Assembly: GCA_021234155.1 (NCBI GenBank)
Contig: JAJEKV010000054.1
Span: 9,322,655 to 9,386,654, forward strand
DNA: 64,000 nucleotides
Direction: 5' to 3'
DNA from: Isoetes taiwanensis
Lineage: Eukaryota; Streptophyta; Lycopodiopsida; Isoetales; Isoetaceae
Numbering within the stretch: the stretch's first letter is position 1; the number at the start of each line of letters is the position of its first letter. Below are positions 24,120-35,564 of the stretch, in pieces. The notes under the pieces are model-generated. The model ran no database searches and had not been told where the DNA came from. It saw nothing but the letters and a program-made list of their open reading frames with translations. The translations under genes were made by a program, and so were the position numbers.

Positions 24120-25154
24120 TGTTGATTCGCGTAGCGAATCGGCATTCTTGCTCAGACGAGCATGCATGCATTGCATGCGTCGCATGCATGCATCGCATGC
24201 GTTTTGGGCCGTTCGTCAGGTTGGGCGTTTGCTACTTATTGCAGAGTTCTTCATCGACGTTTCATCGGCGCTTCCTCTTCTCTCGGCGATTACCTTATTC
24301 TCTTTGATTTGTTTCGAGGCGGGGGAGGGGCTTCTTCGCGCTGGTTTGACCAATTTGGCGTTGCTTTCTGGCTGTCCTTTTGATTTTTTAGCCTTCATCC
24401 TGTGACCTTCGTCCCTCGATCCTAGTTTGTTAAGGAAGTCCTTTGGTATTCGGGGCGCTTTGTTGGTTTCATGCGGTGCGGTGCAAGAATGTTGTTGATT
24501 CGTAGCGGAAATCGGCATTCTTTAACTCAAGACGAGCATGCATCATGCCAGCGTCGCATGCATGCATCGCATCGCGTTTTGGGATTTCGTCGGGTTGGGC
24601 GTTTGCTACTTATTGCGAGAGTTCTTCATCGGCGTTTCATCGGGCTTCCTCTTCTCTCGGCGAAGTACCTTATTCTCTTTGAACCCCCCCTCCCCCCTTC
24701 TTTGTTTACTTTATTTTGTACAAGTTACGTTTTATCATGTTTTTCCACCCCGGTGGGTGATGCTTTTTTCCACCCACCGGGTGATGCTATTCTTGGTATG
24801 TTTTCGTTTGTTGTTGGTGATGTGCGGTGCGGGTTGGCGGCGCCATCCGTTTTGACTTCTCCATGCGGCGGGTTTTGGGGCGATTCTATGCCTTACGTTT
24901 GTCTAAGCCCCTTGCCGAAGGCTTATCACTAGGGTTTTTCCTCGAAAACCTGAAAGGGCGGGGTTTTTTAATCCCGGTGATAAGCTTTCGGCAGGTACAT
25001 CAGCCACTCATCTATTAGCATTGTAATCTGTTTTTGGGGTCCAAATGTTATAATTGGATTTTCCCTTTATTTTTCGTGGGTAGTTCGCATGTGTGCGGCT
25101 ATCCACTGTCCACCATTGTAGAAATCTGCTGAGATGAATGAGAAGCCTATCTAT
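24120..25154 (+). mobile_element. Hairpin-headed noncoding element (copy B), 1035 bp
   Basis: It opens with a perfect stem GATTCGC-GTA-GCGAATC (24124-24140) followed by GGCATTCTT, as in copy A. The first about 190 bp is duplicated inside the element at 24489-24683 (shared ttgggcgtttgctacttattgc and cttcctcttctctcggcg), with small indels. GCATGC-rich palindromes lie at 24161-24210. The 3' part holds an inverted repeat, 24914-24929 with 24977-24992 (15 of 16 pairs), around aagggcggggttttttaatc, and ends in gatgaatgagaagcctatc. The same 3' module occurs at 59.2 kb. A 14-bp direct repeat flanks both sides. No coding frame with a known domain exists, so it is probably a non-autonomous retroposon. 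The 3' module also resembles the polyadenylation region of some plant LTRs, which is the main alternative. Confidence 0.55.
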
Positions 25155-26888
25155 CATCTTTAAAATGTAAATGTTTCCTCTTATGCTTTAAATATAATTC
25201 CTTGCTTGAGAAAGGCCATGTTCTTAGGCAAACCACGTCTGTGTTTATTGGATATTTGGACATGCTCATCCAAGGTAAATTGATCCTAATCTGAGCCATA
25301 GCAGGCAACAACAAAAAAAAGTTCTGAATCTAAAAACTATCACGTACTATGGCATTGTGGGAATTGGATACAATTGATCAATTTAGGATCAATTTCTTTG
25401 TGAAGATTGATTCAAAATCTATGACGAATATGCTGGAATTTGAGAATGGAAGCACCAAAAATGTGCTTGTGAATACTTCGATCGATCTGGGAGACGATTG
25501 TTAGAGAGCAAGTCGGGAAAGCAAGCTCCTCTTGAGCGAACCTATTTGCCAACAACTTCTATATGATCTGGTCGATCCCTTCAAGATTTGTTTACACGAG
25601 TAAAAGATCCAAGAAAATGACCTACGCATCCAAGAAAATGACCTACGCACATGTGGCACGCTTAATGGATATCACAATATATTTTTAAGATAGGATATCT
25701 TACCAAAATAATACTTTGATTATAATATAAAAATATAGAAGAAAAATTATTCTATTTATTCTTAGGAGGACCACTTAAGACCTCATATTTTTTCTAATGG
25801 TTCCGTCTTCTTTAAACTGTTTTATCTTGTATCACTCGTTTGGTTTTCTTGCTGTTATAGGTGCAAGGTCCTTAACATTGCACGTCATTGTTGGTTTTCA
25901 TTTCTCAATCGTTCGCATTTACTTCTTTTCTTCATAATGCGTGTTTACTCCAGTTGCGTTGATCACCTTATTTTAGACCGTAGTTTTTTGTTGTTGCATT
26001 TTCTTTAACTTTTGTCTTCTAATAGTGCTTCTTTCTGCCATTTTGCTCCATCTTGTTTGTCTTGTTTTTAGGTCCTTTTTACTCTGTTGTTCTTGTCTAG
26101 TCTGCTTCGTTAGTTCTCATTGTCATGTTCTCTAGTTTGGTGCTTGGTGTGTCACAACTACTTTTCCTCAATCCGACTCTTCTATTTATGTGCTTCTTCT
26201 GTTCCATGGGTTCCTGTTGTTCCTTTAACCTTCAATCCTGTTACATGTGTTTCATTTTTTCTTCGATTTTTTTTGTGTCCTTTTGGCTTTTTCGACTCCT
26301 TGCCTTATTCGCCTTGGTCTTTTGGTCATCCACTTGACCTCGGCTGCTCTTGCATCCATTCGAGTTCTCTTATTGCATTGCTCCCCCTTCCTAGTTTTGT
26401 ATTGTTCCGTCGTCTCCTTTCAACAATCCCATCTGTTCTTTTTTACCCACTCATTTGTTCCATCTATTCTTCGCTGTAGTTTCTCTATACTCGTCTTATT
26501 TGTCTTGCTTACATGATGGTGCATTTTGCCGCTTCCAATAAGTTTCTTGTCTCAGTTATCCATTTATTCTTTTTATGCCTTTGCCTCTGTTTTGTTTCAG
26601 TTTTTATTTCCTGTCTGACCCTCTTATCATGTCCTCCATAGAATGTAGTCCGTGATATGTCACCAGAACTTTTCTTTGTCCAGCTCTTTTGCTATAGTGC
26701 TTCTTATATTTTATCAGTTCCTGGTGTCCCTTTAGTTCCTTCCATCCTGCCATCAGAGCTTTATCTTTTCCACAACTTGTTTCTTGTACTTGTTTTTGTC
26801 TTGGTTCCATTATCTCCTTTCACTTATTCTATTTTTTGATCTAGCTTGCTGAGTATTTTGAGATTTGTTCCTCTTCTATCGGCCGACA
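25155..26888. other. Intergenic, T-rich from about 25.8 kb
   Basis: 25155-25168 is the right-hand copy of the 14-bp direct repeat. Next comes AT-rich DNA with a duplicated 'atccaagaaaatgacctacgca' at 25608-25650. From 25.8 kb the + strand is T-rich and A-poor again. The Phe/Leu/Ser-rich frames (e.g. 26120-26479) have no domain. No gene recognised. Confidence 0.5.
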
Positions 26889-26912
26889 TATATGCTGTCT
26901 ATAGGACCTTGC
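26889..26912. repeat. Direct repeat flanking 1035-bp element (left)
   Basis: A 24-bp segment (tatatgNtgtctataggacc then ttgc) occurs here and at 27948-27971 with one mismatch, bounding the hairpin-headed copy between them. It looks like a long target-site duplication. Confidence 0.6.
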
Positions 26913-27947
26913 CACAGAATTTCAAGGTTCTATTTCAAAGCAATAGAACCGCCATTCTTTGGCAAGGGACGTCATCTGCTATTCTGAGCCCAATTTTCCT
27001 TTATATACATGTCTCTTCTACTTCTTCCTTATCGGCGTTCTCTTGAGCTTTGTGTTTGGCATTAGCGCCTCTACCTACCTTCCCGCCCTCTCCCCCCCTC
27101 CCCCCTTGTGTTCTTCACGGATGATGTAGGTTCGCTGGCTCTAGTTCGGTTGAGTTTCTTAGGCTTGTTATCAGTCATTGTTCTATTTTATTCTTCCGTT
27201 CCATGTTGATGTTTTCTTTTTGGTCAAATGGCCATCTTCAGTTTCTGTCTGCTTTCTCTACCTCTCAGGTTGCTTTGATGCCTCTGACGTCCTCCATGTT
27301 TTTGTTTTTGTTGTTCTTTGCAAGTTTGTATGTTCTTATGTTTCATCTTTCTCAGCGTGGCACTGTAGCCTCTGAGGCATTCTCCATTTTTTATTATCTC
27401 TCAGCGTGGCACTGTAGCCTCTGAGGCATTCTTCATTTTTTATTATCTCTCAGCGTGGCGATGTAGCCTCTGAGGCAGCACTAATCGGATATTTTTCTCC
27501 GCGATGGTCATTCCGTGGACGATTCTCGATTGGTCGGCTGTTGTTTCTTTTTCAGCGTGGCCCTGGAGCCTCTGAACTTTATTAGATATTGGATGCATTA
27601 ATGCACAAGGCGCCTAACTCCTTGACGGGTCATTTTTCCATCTTTGCCGTTGCAGGTTGCTTTTGAGGTCTCTTGGTGATTGGGGTGCACGGGATCGCGC
27701 AAGGGCAGGGCTTTTTAATCCCGATGAGAGGCGATCGCCAGCTTTCTCTTCTTTGGATAAACCGAGCGGCGGATGAAAGATCTCTTTATCTTGTATTCCC
27801 TAGTTTCTTCATGCTCTCGATGATTGTCTAGTTTCGGAGCATTTAAATTTCAAGTTCTTTCAAAAGTTCTACCCCAGTAGGGGAATCAATTTGTACTCAA
27901 CGATTTCACAAAGCTCAATGAGAATACCACTTCACTTCCGACTTCAT
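26913..27947 (+). mobile_element. Hairpin-headed noncoding element (copy A')
   Basis: The 5' module (26921-27086) is nearly identical to 17880-18045, including the imperfect hairpin GGTTCTATTTC-AAA-GCAATAGAACC. Downstream is a 49-bp tandem repeat (27351-27478) and then a 3' module with gcagggctttttaatcccg (27705-27725) resembling that of copy B. It is flanked by a 24-bp near-perfect direct repeat. The length between repeats, 1035 bp, equals that of copy B. No coding domain. Confidence 0.55.
27351..27478. repeat. 49-bp tandem repeat, about 2.6 copies
   Basis: The phrase 'ctcagcgtggcactgtagcc' followed by 'tctgaggcattctccatttt' starts at 27351, 27400 and 27449. A single diverged copy of its core (tcagcgtggccctggagcct) recurs at 27553. 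Confidence 0.9.
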
Positions 27948-27971
27948 TATATGATGTCTATAGGACCTTGC

Positions 27972-30900
27972 TATATATTGAAATATATATATATACAAGT
28001 TTTTGTACTATGAGGGAGTGTATCAAGTCGCATGATTCCTTGATAAGTTACAATGACTACCATGTCTGTTTTACCCATTATAGACAGATGCAAAAACATT
28101 ATAGAATGTCAAACACAATATTGCACAATGCAAAGGCTTACTTCCTTCACTTGAAGTTGGGAGCAGAATAGAATGAGACCCAAGCATATAATATAGTTTC
28201 GCCGCATCAAATTACATTAATTCGTGTTGTGGCAAATAGAAAGTTTAGCTCAATTTGTTGCTCTCATGACTCTAATTGAAAGTGATATCTTTAGTCTAGA
28301 AACATCAGCTCTTAAACTAATAGGAGAAGCTTTCAGCAAACTGCTGAAGTTACAATGACATTTAGCTCTTGAACCGATAGGAGGAAGCATTTTGCAAGCT
28401 GTTGAAGTGACAATGCCATCTGGTTGTTCTTGTCAAACAATTATGGTCCAACCCTAGTCAAATATTCGGTCGAAGGCCTGCTATTCTTTTTTTTTTTTGA
28501 AAGAAGGCCGCACCTCATGGTGTGAAACACCCAACATGGTGAGACTTGCACTCACCCACGTCTCCAACCCGGCCGTAGTTAGTGCAATTCTTTCTAATGC
28601 AATCCAGCTTTATTTGCAAGTCTTTTTCTTCATTGTGTATTAAATCCTGGCCATTAATTTTTTAATATTAAATTGTTTTTTTTTTTTAAAGGAAGGAATG
28701 TGTATTAAATTGAGCAAATACATGATACTAAGCTCACTCTTAATGTAGTTGATTTAGATGTCTATTACCCTCGCTTCAACTTCAATCAAATCCTTCGTCC
28801 AAAACCCAGTGAAATCCCCAGTCAAGCCTCGATCCAGCACTAGTCAAATCTCGAGCTAAACTCTCAGCCATTTTCTCGTAATCTCTCGATCAATTTTTGT
28901 TCAACCCCCCACTGCAAAGCTTGGCATGATGTGCATTTCGGCTCTAGAGTAGATCTACAATTAGCATTTAGTAGATGGGTCATTGGTCTCTAGCTTGGAA
29001 ATGTGTGTTGGTCATGAGGATCTTGCTTTGGATGAGTTCCTACGTTCATTGTATTTGTCTCAGGATCAGTGTTGGTGATGAGAAGCTCTTACGTTCATTG
29101 TATTTAACATTCGAGTTTACGAATGAAAGGTGAGACATGTCTCCATGAATGGCAAACGCATAATTGAGATAGTTTAATTTAATGTCATATATGTTAACAA
29201 CTTCACTATGTTGAAATTCAAGCGGGATATGAGTACGATGAGACAACTTCACATTTTAAGCGTTGATCAAAAACATAAAACAAGAAACCCATCCTTTTTG
29301 GTCGATTATGACAATTTTATCATGACAAAATTTTTGCCTTCAACCAAGGAGTAATAATATTTATTCAGTTTTAAGCCAAATCAAAGGTCTTGTTCTTGCT
29401 TAGTCCATGCAAACATGTCAATTGTGCCATCATTTCGGAGTTGAGCATGTAGATTCTTACATCATAGTGTGCAAGAACGCATCACTTTTATATATCCTAT
29501 ATCCTTCTATATTCCTTCTATATATATGATTATTAGAGACTGAATTAGATATATCTATCGTTTCCCCCGCGTAGGCCTTTTACCTTCTATGCCTCTAGAA
29601 TCCATGTGCGGCGCCCTCCTGCAGCAAAGCCCACCCGCCCCGCAGCACTCCGCTGCATCCACACCCTAGGAGCAATAATTGTCAAAAGAAGCCGGTCCGC
29701 ATTAAGGTACGGCACTACACAGGCTATATTTAAAAAAGCAGTTTGTAGAGTTAAACTTTTGGTGAATCCGGCATTGAATTTTGGATTTTCAACTGGTGGC
29801 CTTAAAAAAAATGCAGAAAACGCAGTGATTCAGTAGCTTAGAGCATCTACACCTAAATCCATCCACCATCTGTGAACCTTTGCATAAGGAGGTAATTTCA
29901 GCTTGAGTTTCCCTGGAATTTACGGCCGGATTGAAAAATATCCGAGCTTAGCAATCAACTGTTTTTAAAGCACAGATTCAAAGGAAGCGGAAAAAGACAC
30001 TGAAGCCCCTGGGCCTGAAAGCTTTTGGCTTTGTGAACCGCTGCCTAAACCAGGTAATTACTTTGTTATTTTCGGTTTTGAATCTTCAATTCGGGGTTTG
30101 GTTTCATTAGCATAAAATTTGATCTTAGCTCTGGCATCTGATTCCATTAGACTTTAATGACCGGAATAAAACCCGGGGGGACTTCACTCTAAAATACTTT
30201 CGGGCAAGAAATGGTTATGATTCTGGATCGTTCCCACTAGCAAAAAAGCCCCAAGCGGCCGTGTAAAATGGTCTGTAAGTTCCCAGAAGTTCATATTCCT
30301 AAATCTGCGATCCAGATTTCGTCCATCTATGTAGCAGGGGAACCCTTCTAATGCACTGATTCCACAGAGACTAAAATCACCATAGCTTTAAACATTTCAA
30401 GTCGCCCTTCATTTACTCTATTTTTGTGTTTCAATTTGATTCAATTTCTATCTTGTGGGCAATTTGATTAGTCATCCAGTTCATGGATCAATCACAAGGG
30501 TTTCGAGCAATTCTGCTTGGAGGCAGCTTAGGGCCTCGTTTTGCTGCAGGATTTTCTTTTCTTTTGCAGATAATATGCTACAATCAAAATCATTATTTGT
30601 TTGGGGCTTCTGTGCGCATATCTGGCCATGGTAGTATAGAAGCTCCTCTGTTGTTTTTGTCTGTTTAAAGAACCCCTGGTATGCTGGGCTTCTGAAAAGA
30701 ACTTAAAGTTTCTTAGAGTGGAAGCTGACTTGACAAGATGCCAATGCCAGTAAATCGACCTCTGCATAAATAATTCCTGTCACACTAGCAGAGTTCAACC
30801 TCGGATTTAAGAATCCCATGGTATAATTCATGACTTCACAGCTAAATCTGGGTCTATAGAAACAATAGAATTGCAGAGTTCAACTTCGGATCTAGAAACC

Positions 30901-32136
30901 CAACACGCCAAAATTGCCCAATTGTAAATCTGAGTAGAATAAAATGGGTTATCTGGCAAAAAGATGCCCCAAAGTAGTCTCCATTTGTATTGCCCACAAA
31001 TGTCTCCGGTTTACATCAATTTTATTGCCACATCCGCAATTTCCATTCATATCCAAGGAGTAACTGCAAATGATATGTTCTGTGATCTGTTATTAGCTGA
31101 AGGATTTGGCGGACTTTATTATAGCCTGCAGACGAAGGGCAGAGGAAGCGAACAAGACAAATCCAAAGCATTGGGTTTGTAAATCTAACATGCACGCTGT
31201 TCTGAATCTTAAGATCCGACCTGTTGTTCTGCTAGAAATCATAAACAAAGAACAAAGTAACGAGCCTTGCAGCCGACGTCATTTGAAATTTTAAGAAGTT
31301 AGAAAGCCCTTTGCTCAGTGCCGGATGTGTTGGTCCTTTGTCAGGAAATTGTCTATGCTTGAAAGATTGGGCCTGCGAAAAACCCAGTTCTTACCCTAAG
31401 CCAGAATCCTCCAAGCATATTAAATCGGCTATAATCCTACGGATTTGGCACTGCCATAGCAAGCTAGGCCTTCCCTGCCGAATACCCAATCCGCCTGAAT
31501 CTTTAACCTGTAGAACAAAAGAGAAAACCAGAGAAAATAGAGAACTGTCGATTTGCTCTGAGAAAATTGGATCTTATGCATTAGTCAAGAACTTCTGCCA
31601 TAGTCAACTAGGTTGATTCTTTGCCGGAAGACCGCCATTTACTTGAAGTAAGCGTAAAAAAATCACAAAGAGAGAAACGAGGCGATTTTGCCATGCCATA
31701 GCTAGGTTTGGAAGGAACCGAACCGATTGCAGGGGAAGCAGAGTCAGAACCATCAAGGAAAAGGCCGGAATCCTGCCATAGCCGCTTCTCTTTTGCCCTG
31801 GTCGTGCTTTGTTATGTTATGCCCTGTTCGAATTGAAGAAAAAAGAAAAAATATAAACTTAAGTTAAAGCTTAAGTTAGTTACATATGCCACTGTTCATC
31901 ACCTAGTGTAATGCTATGGGCCATGATCATCCAATTTAGGTAAACTCTATGCAAAATGCATATAGCATTAGTCTTAAAATATCAAAGCATGCCTGCTATG
32001 AGGATAATTAAAATGGCAAAATGTGCAAGTAAATTGTTGTATAAACTAGAATTCCTTACAAGAATCTAATCTATAATGCATGCCATTATTTCATGTTTCA
32101 GATTGTGGACGAAGTCGACACACAAAACTTGGTTAA
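27972..32136. other. Intergenic; no gene recognised, one SINE-like insert
   Basis: Mixed-composition DNA without a supported gene. It includes the SINE-like insert at 28484-28600 and a GC-rich patch at 29600-29700. The motif gcagagttcaac(c/t)tcgga(t/t)t occurs twice (30789 and 30874), and 'cttaagttaaagcttaagtta' (31857-31877) is a short palindrome. The longest frames (e.g. 31311-31616, 101 codons) show no motif. Confidence 0.5.
28484..28600 (-). mobile_element. SINE-like insert with A-tail
   Basis: Read on the - strand, a box-B-like GAGTGCAAGTCTCACC follows 'ggttggagacgtggg' and the sequence ends after about 70 bp in TTTCAAAAAAAAAA. A tRNA-like internal promoter with a terminal A run fits a short plant SINE. 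Box A is not clear, so the 5' limit is uncertain. Confidence 0.35.
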
Positions 32137-33345
32137 ATGAAAACATCATTCGACATGCAAATTAAAGATACCAGGTACAGGTTAAACATCGCAATCTTTC
32201 ATAAAAAATAGGTAATCAAATACTTTTGTCTTAATTTTAATGATTTGTTAACAGTGTTAAAAAGCCCGAAGGCTATAATGTCGAAGAACAAGGTATCCAA
32301 GATGAAACAGTAGTAAAGAAGAAGGGTCGTCCAAGGTAAGCAAATTTCATACCCATGTCAATTAAACTGCATATGTTTATGTCTTATTCTTCATTTAAGA
32401 GACATTTACCAGATTTCACTTTCAACAGATTGCCCCCAGTGACCTCAAATAATACTATAGCCAATCAGGCAGCAAAGGTTTTAAAACGTCGTGAACAGCA
32501 ACGAGAATACCAAGCTCGGAAAAAATTGAAGACTAAAACGACAAACAATGAACACAATGACACAAACAGTCACATTGACCAAGAACGCAACAAAGAAAAA
32601 GCAAATCTTGGGTATGTATATATAGTAATCATGCATCTTGATGTTTTAAGAACATGATGAAATAAAATATCTCTAACAAACTGTATATTTTTTTATGGTT
32701 TAGCAATCCTATTATACAAAATGAAGATATACCAAAATCATCAAGGACGAAAAGAAGAGGCTGCACAAGGTGAATACAAATGCTATACAATCATAGAAAA
32801 CCTATTACTATTACCAAGGCATGATATATTGAAACGTTTTTGACAGACTATATTTTTTTATGATTTATTGACAGCATTCAAACACTGAGCAATCCTATTA
32901 TACAAGATGAAGATATACCAGAATCGCCAAAAACAAAAAAAAGAGGCCGCCCGAGGTGTATACAATTATGAATCTATAGCACTACTTAATTATATTTAGT
33001 TAAAATAGCTCCATACGCTCATTTCCTAGCAAATTGATATTTACATTCATTCTTTTCGTACACTATAGCGTTCAGTAATGCCTGTTCAATTTTGACCTAG
33101 TACTATAAGGCCAGCCATACATGTGCAAATCATATGTAGTGAAGGTTACTACATTTGATTGATACCTTTTTAATCTTACCTTTATTAGGCTATCCGCGGC
33201 TACGTTACAAGGGCTTCCCAGCAATGAGATAAACAAGATTCTTAGTCGTCGAAAGTATTATCAAGAATATAGAGCAAAAAAGAAACTGAAGCAACTCGCT
33301 GCCTCTGAAGATTGTAAGATACACAAAGATGGAGAACCGCATTCC
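32137..33345 (+). CDS. 5' exons of Helitron initiator with repeated AT-hook ends
   Basis: All five introns here are GT-AG and phase 2, and the joined frame runs without a stop into the large Rep exon. Exon 1 (32137-32174) begins at an ATG preceded by an in-frame TAA. Exon 2 ends VVKKKGRPR and exon 5 ends TKKRGRPR, both AT-hook cores. Exon 4 ends with the variant TKRRGCTR. Exons 4 and 5 are clear duplicates, NPIIQNEDIPKS versus NPIIQDEDIPES. Exon 3 (32429-32611) and the start of exon 6 (33189 on) also share a basic helix, RREQQREYQARKKLK versus RRKYYQEYRAKKKLK. AT-hooks bind the minor groove of AT-rich DNA. A targeting or DNA-binding role for this region is inference. The start and exon boundaries are predictions from splice signals and phase. 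Confidence 0.65.
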
Positions 33346-34440
33346 ATGGAGGCCATATCGAATATGGCCTCCATGGAACAAAATGACCGAGATGCAATAA
33401 CCATTGATCTCAACACATCGACCTGCAATGCTGCAGGTCAGCATTGGCAAAAGCAAATTCGGATGATGCAACAAGACATAAAACCTGAAGGACATGAACC
33501 ATTGAAGTGGACAAAAAAATGTAACATATGCCAGATTGACCTGCTCGACTCTGAGAACATGTCATTCTGTTGCAACAATGGTCGCCGTCTACTCCCATCC
33601 CTTGAACCTCTACCACGAACCCTAGAGGAACTTTACTCGATCCATGAGTTTTCTGACAATTCGCGCATCATAAATAATTTATTTTGTTTCACTGCTCTCG
33701 GTGTAAAGGGTGATTTCATGGATCTTAAAATGCCGTCATCTGTTGCCATTATGGGTCGTACATACCATCGGCTCCTATCTGCAGGCATGCCTACGAGCAC
33801 CCTTCACTGGTACGTATATGACAACTCAATGAGATATACCATTGCTGCTAAAATGCACCTGCCGTCCACATGGATTATGCAAGTTGCTACAGTCTTGAAT
33901 GCCATCAATCCATATGTTAGAGAATTAAAAACAGTAAAAGAACTACATCCTACACCCACGAGACTTATGCTTGCAGACCCTGCCACATCAGATGAAATAG
34001 CTGCTATTGTCCACGCTAACAATAGCATCACTATAAAACCTAGAACTGCAATGATCTGGACACAACACGACCATAATCCAGTATTTCTAAGTATATTTGA
34101 TCCCACATATGAACCGCTTCAATACCCATTATTCTTCCCACACGGAACACTAGGATGGCATCCGCATAATGACCAAAAGATGTCCCAAATAGACTGGTAT
34201 CGAACTAGACTACTTCACGAGCCTCGTTTTTCACAACTAGGCAGATTGTGTGGCGAGTACCTCGTTGACATGTACTCTAGAGTCAAGGAGGAGCGACTCA
34301 ACTACATCGCAACTGAGGGCTATCGACGAAACCTAACACAACATGAAGATGACTTCACCGACGATGAGGACGACAATTCGCGTTATAAAAACTCGCGGCA
34401 AAGATCCTTCCCGGGCTCTAGAGGCGGTACAAGGGCCGTC
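33189..34440 (+). CDS. Helitron Rep, N-terminal Helitron-like domain
   Basis: This is the large exon of the Helitron initiator. It carries a CNIC...CCNNG zinc-binding-like segment (33516-33580), then the Helitron_like_N region ending in YPLFFPHGTLGW, WYRTRLL, LGRLCGEYLVDMYSRV and ERLNYI (34115-34320). These are conserved landmarks just before the nuclease domain. An acidic linker (DDFTDDEDD) follows. The expected SFPGS and DAL segments are present at 34408-34460, but the frame then shifts into that of the next segment. The ORF in this frame continues to 34539 only as non-homologous sequence. Confidence 0.8.
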
Positions 34441-34774
34441 CGGTGGTGTGACGCCTTGCGCCGCAGCAAGGGTCAAGGGAAGACCGAGCTTCTTCATAAC
34501 CATGACAACCAATCCAACTTGGCCAGAAATAAAACATAAACTACACCCCGGCCAAAACGCATCTGACAACCCTACTGTTGTTGTCCGAGCATGTCATGAA
34601 AGAGTTCAACATGCAAAGGGCATCATCCGAAAATATCTCGGACCCATATCTTACATGATGCACGTCATCGAATTCCAAAAACGTGGACTACCCCATGGAC
34701 ACATAGTTGTAAAGACAGAGCATGAGATCCCGATAGACATGATCGATAATCTAATATCTGCCGAACTACCGTGA
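34441..34774 (+). pseudogene. Helitron Rep, HUH nuclease segment (shifted frame)
   Basis: This segment reads in a different frame from the previous one. It contains GRPSFFITMTTNPTWPEI, the typical Helitron entry into the nuclease domain, then EFQKRGLPHGHI with the metal-binding His-Gly-His (HUH) at 34694-34702. The domain normally cleaves single-stranded DNA with a catalytic Tyr. After ISAELP the frame is lost; the continuation (REDPRFSRKRVEKYMIH) is one frame over. Whether these shifts are in the genome or in the assembly is unclear. Confidence 0.75.
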
Positions 34775-35546
34775 GGACCCCCGCTTTTCGAGAAAGCGGG
34801 TTGAGAAATACATGATTCACAGGCACACGAAGCGTTGCCTCAAGGAAAACAACACATGTTGCTACAATTACCCAAAACCATTAAACCCAACGACATACAT
34901 CGACGAAAAGGGATACGTACAATACAGACGTCGAACGGAAGCAGACGTGAACGTTGTCCCGCACATCCCGTTTCTATTGAGAGAAATGGACTGCCATGTC
35001 TATGTCGACGTCGCATCAACCGTGCATATATTCGCATACCTTTATGGCTACATATACAAAGGCTTCGATGCGACTCGTTTTCACATCGATCGTGCAAAGC
35101 ATACACCCAGCACAAGTATTTCGAACCCACCTGCCACAACAAATACGAGTGACCAGAATCACGCAAGAAACGAAATCCAAGATTATATTTCTGCACGATA
35201 TCTATCATCCATGGAAGCCACATGGAGAATCATGTCCTATCACATGACTGAAAAGCACCCCTCTGTAAAGTGCCTCCCCCTGCATTTAGAAGGGCACAAC
35301 AGAAGTTGTTTCAGAAGCACATCCACAGACACTGGAATTTCACTATTAGACAGATATTTCTTGCGCCCGCTTGCTCCCAAGTTTGACTCCATTACCTACA
35401 TCGAGTACAATGAACAGTACACCGCCACTACATACAGACCAGGGATTGTCCTCAAGCCCACTGACCATCTAGAGCAGAAAATGGCAGGCACAACTCAAAA
35501 CATCATTCACGAACGAACAAGAGGACAATTAATCTGTAGAATATGA
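34775..35546 (+). pseudogene. Helitron Rep, Y2 tyrosine segment
   Basis: Continuing after the frameshift near 34770, the sequence has MIHRHTKRC, the Cys-rich NNTCCYNYPKP, then YRRR. The presumed tyrosine motif is IFAYLYGYIYKGFD; the family consensus has KY.YKYIYKG, and here the middle Lys is Gly. NEIQDYISARY and EATWRI follow. These are standard Helitron Rep landmarks that come before the helicase. The open frame stops at 35546 (TGA), with coding similarity resuming immediately in another frame. Confidence 0.75.
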
Positions 35547-35564
35547 CTACTGCTTCCAAAAGTT

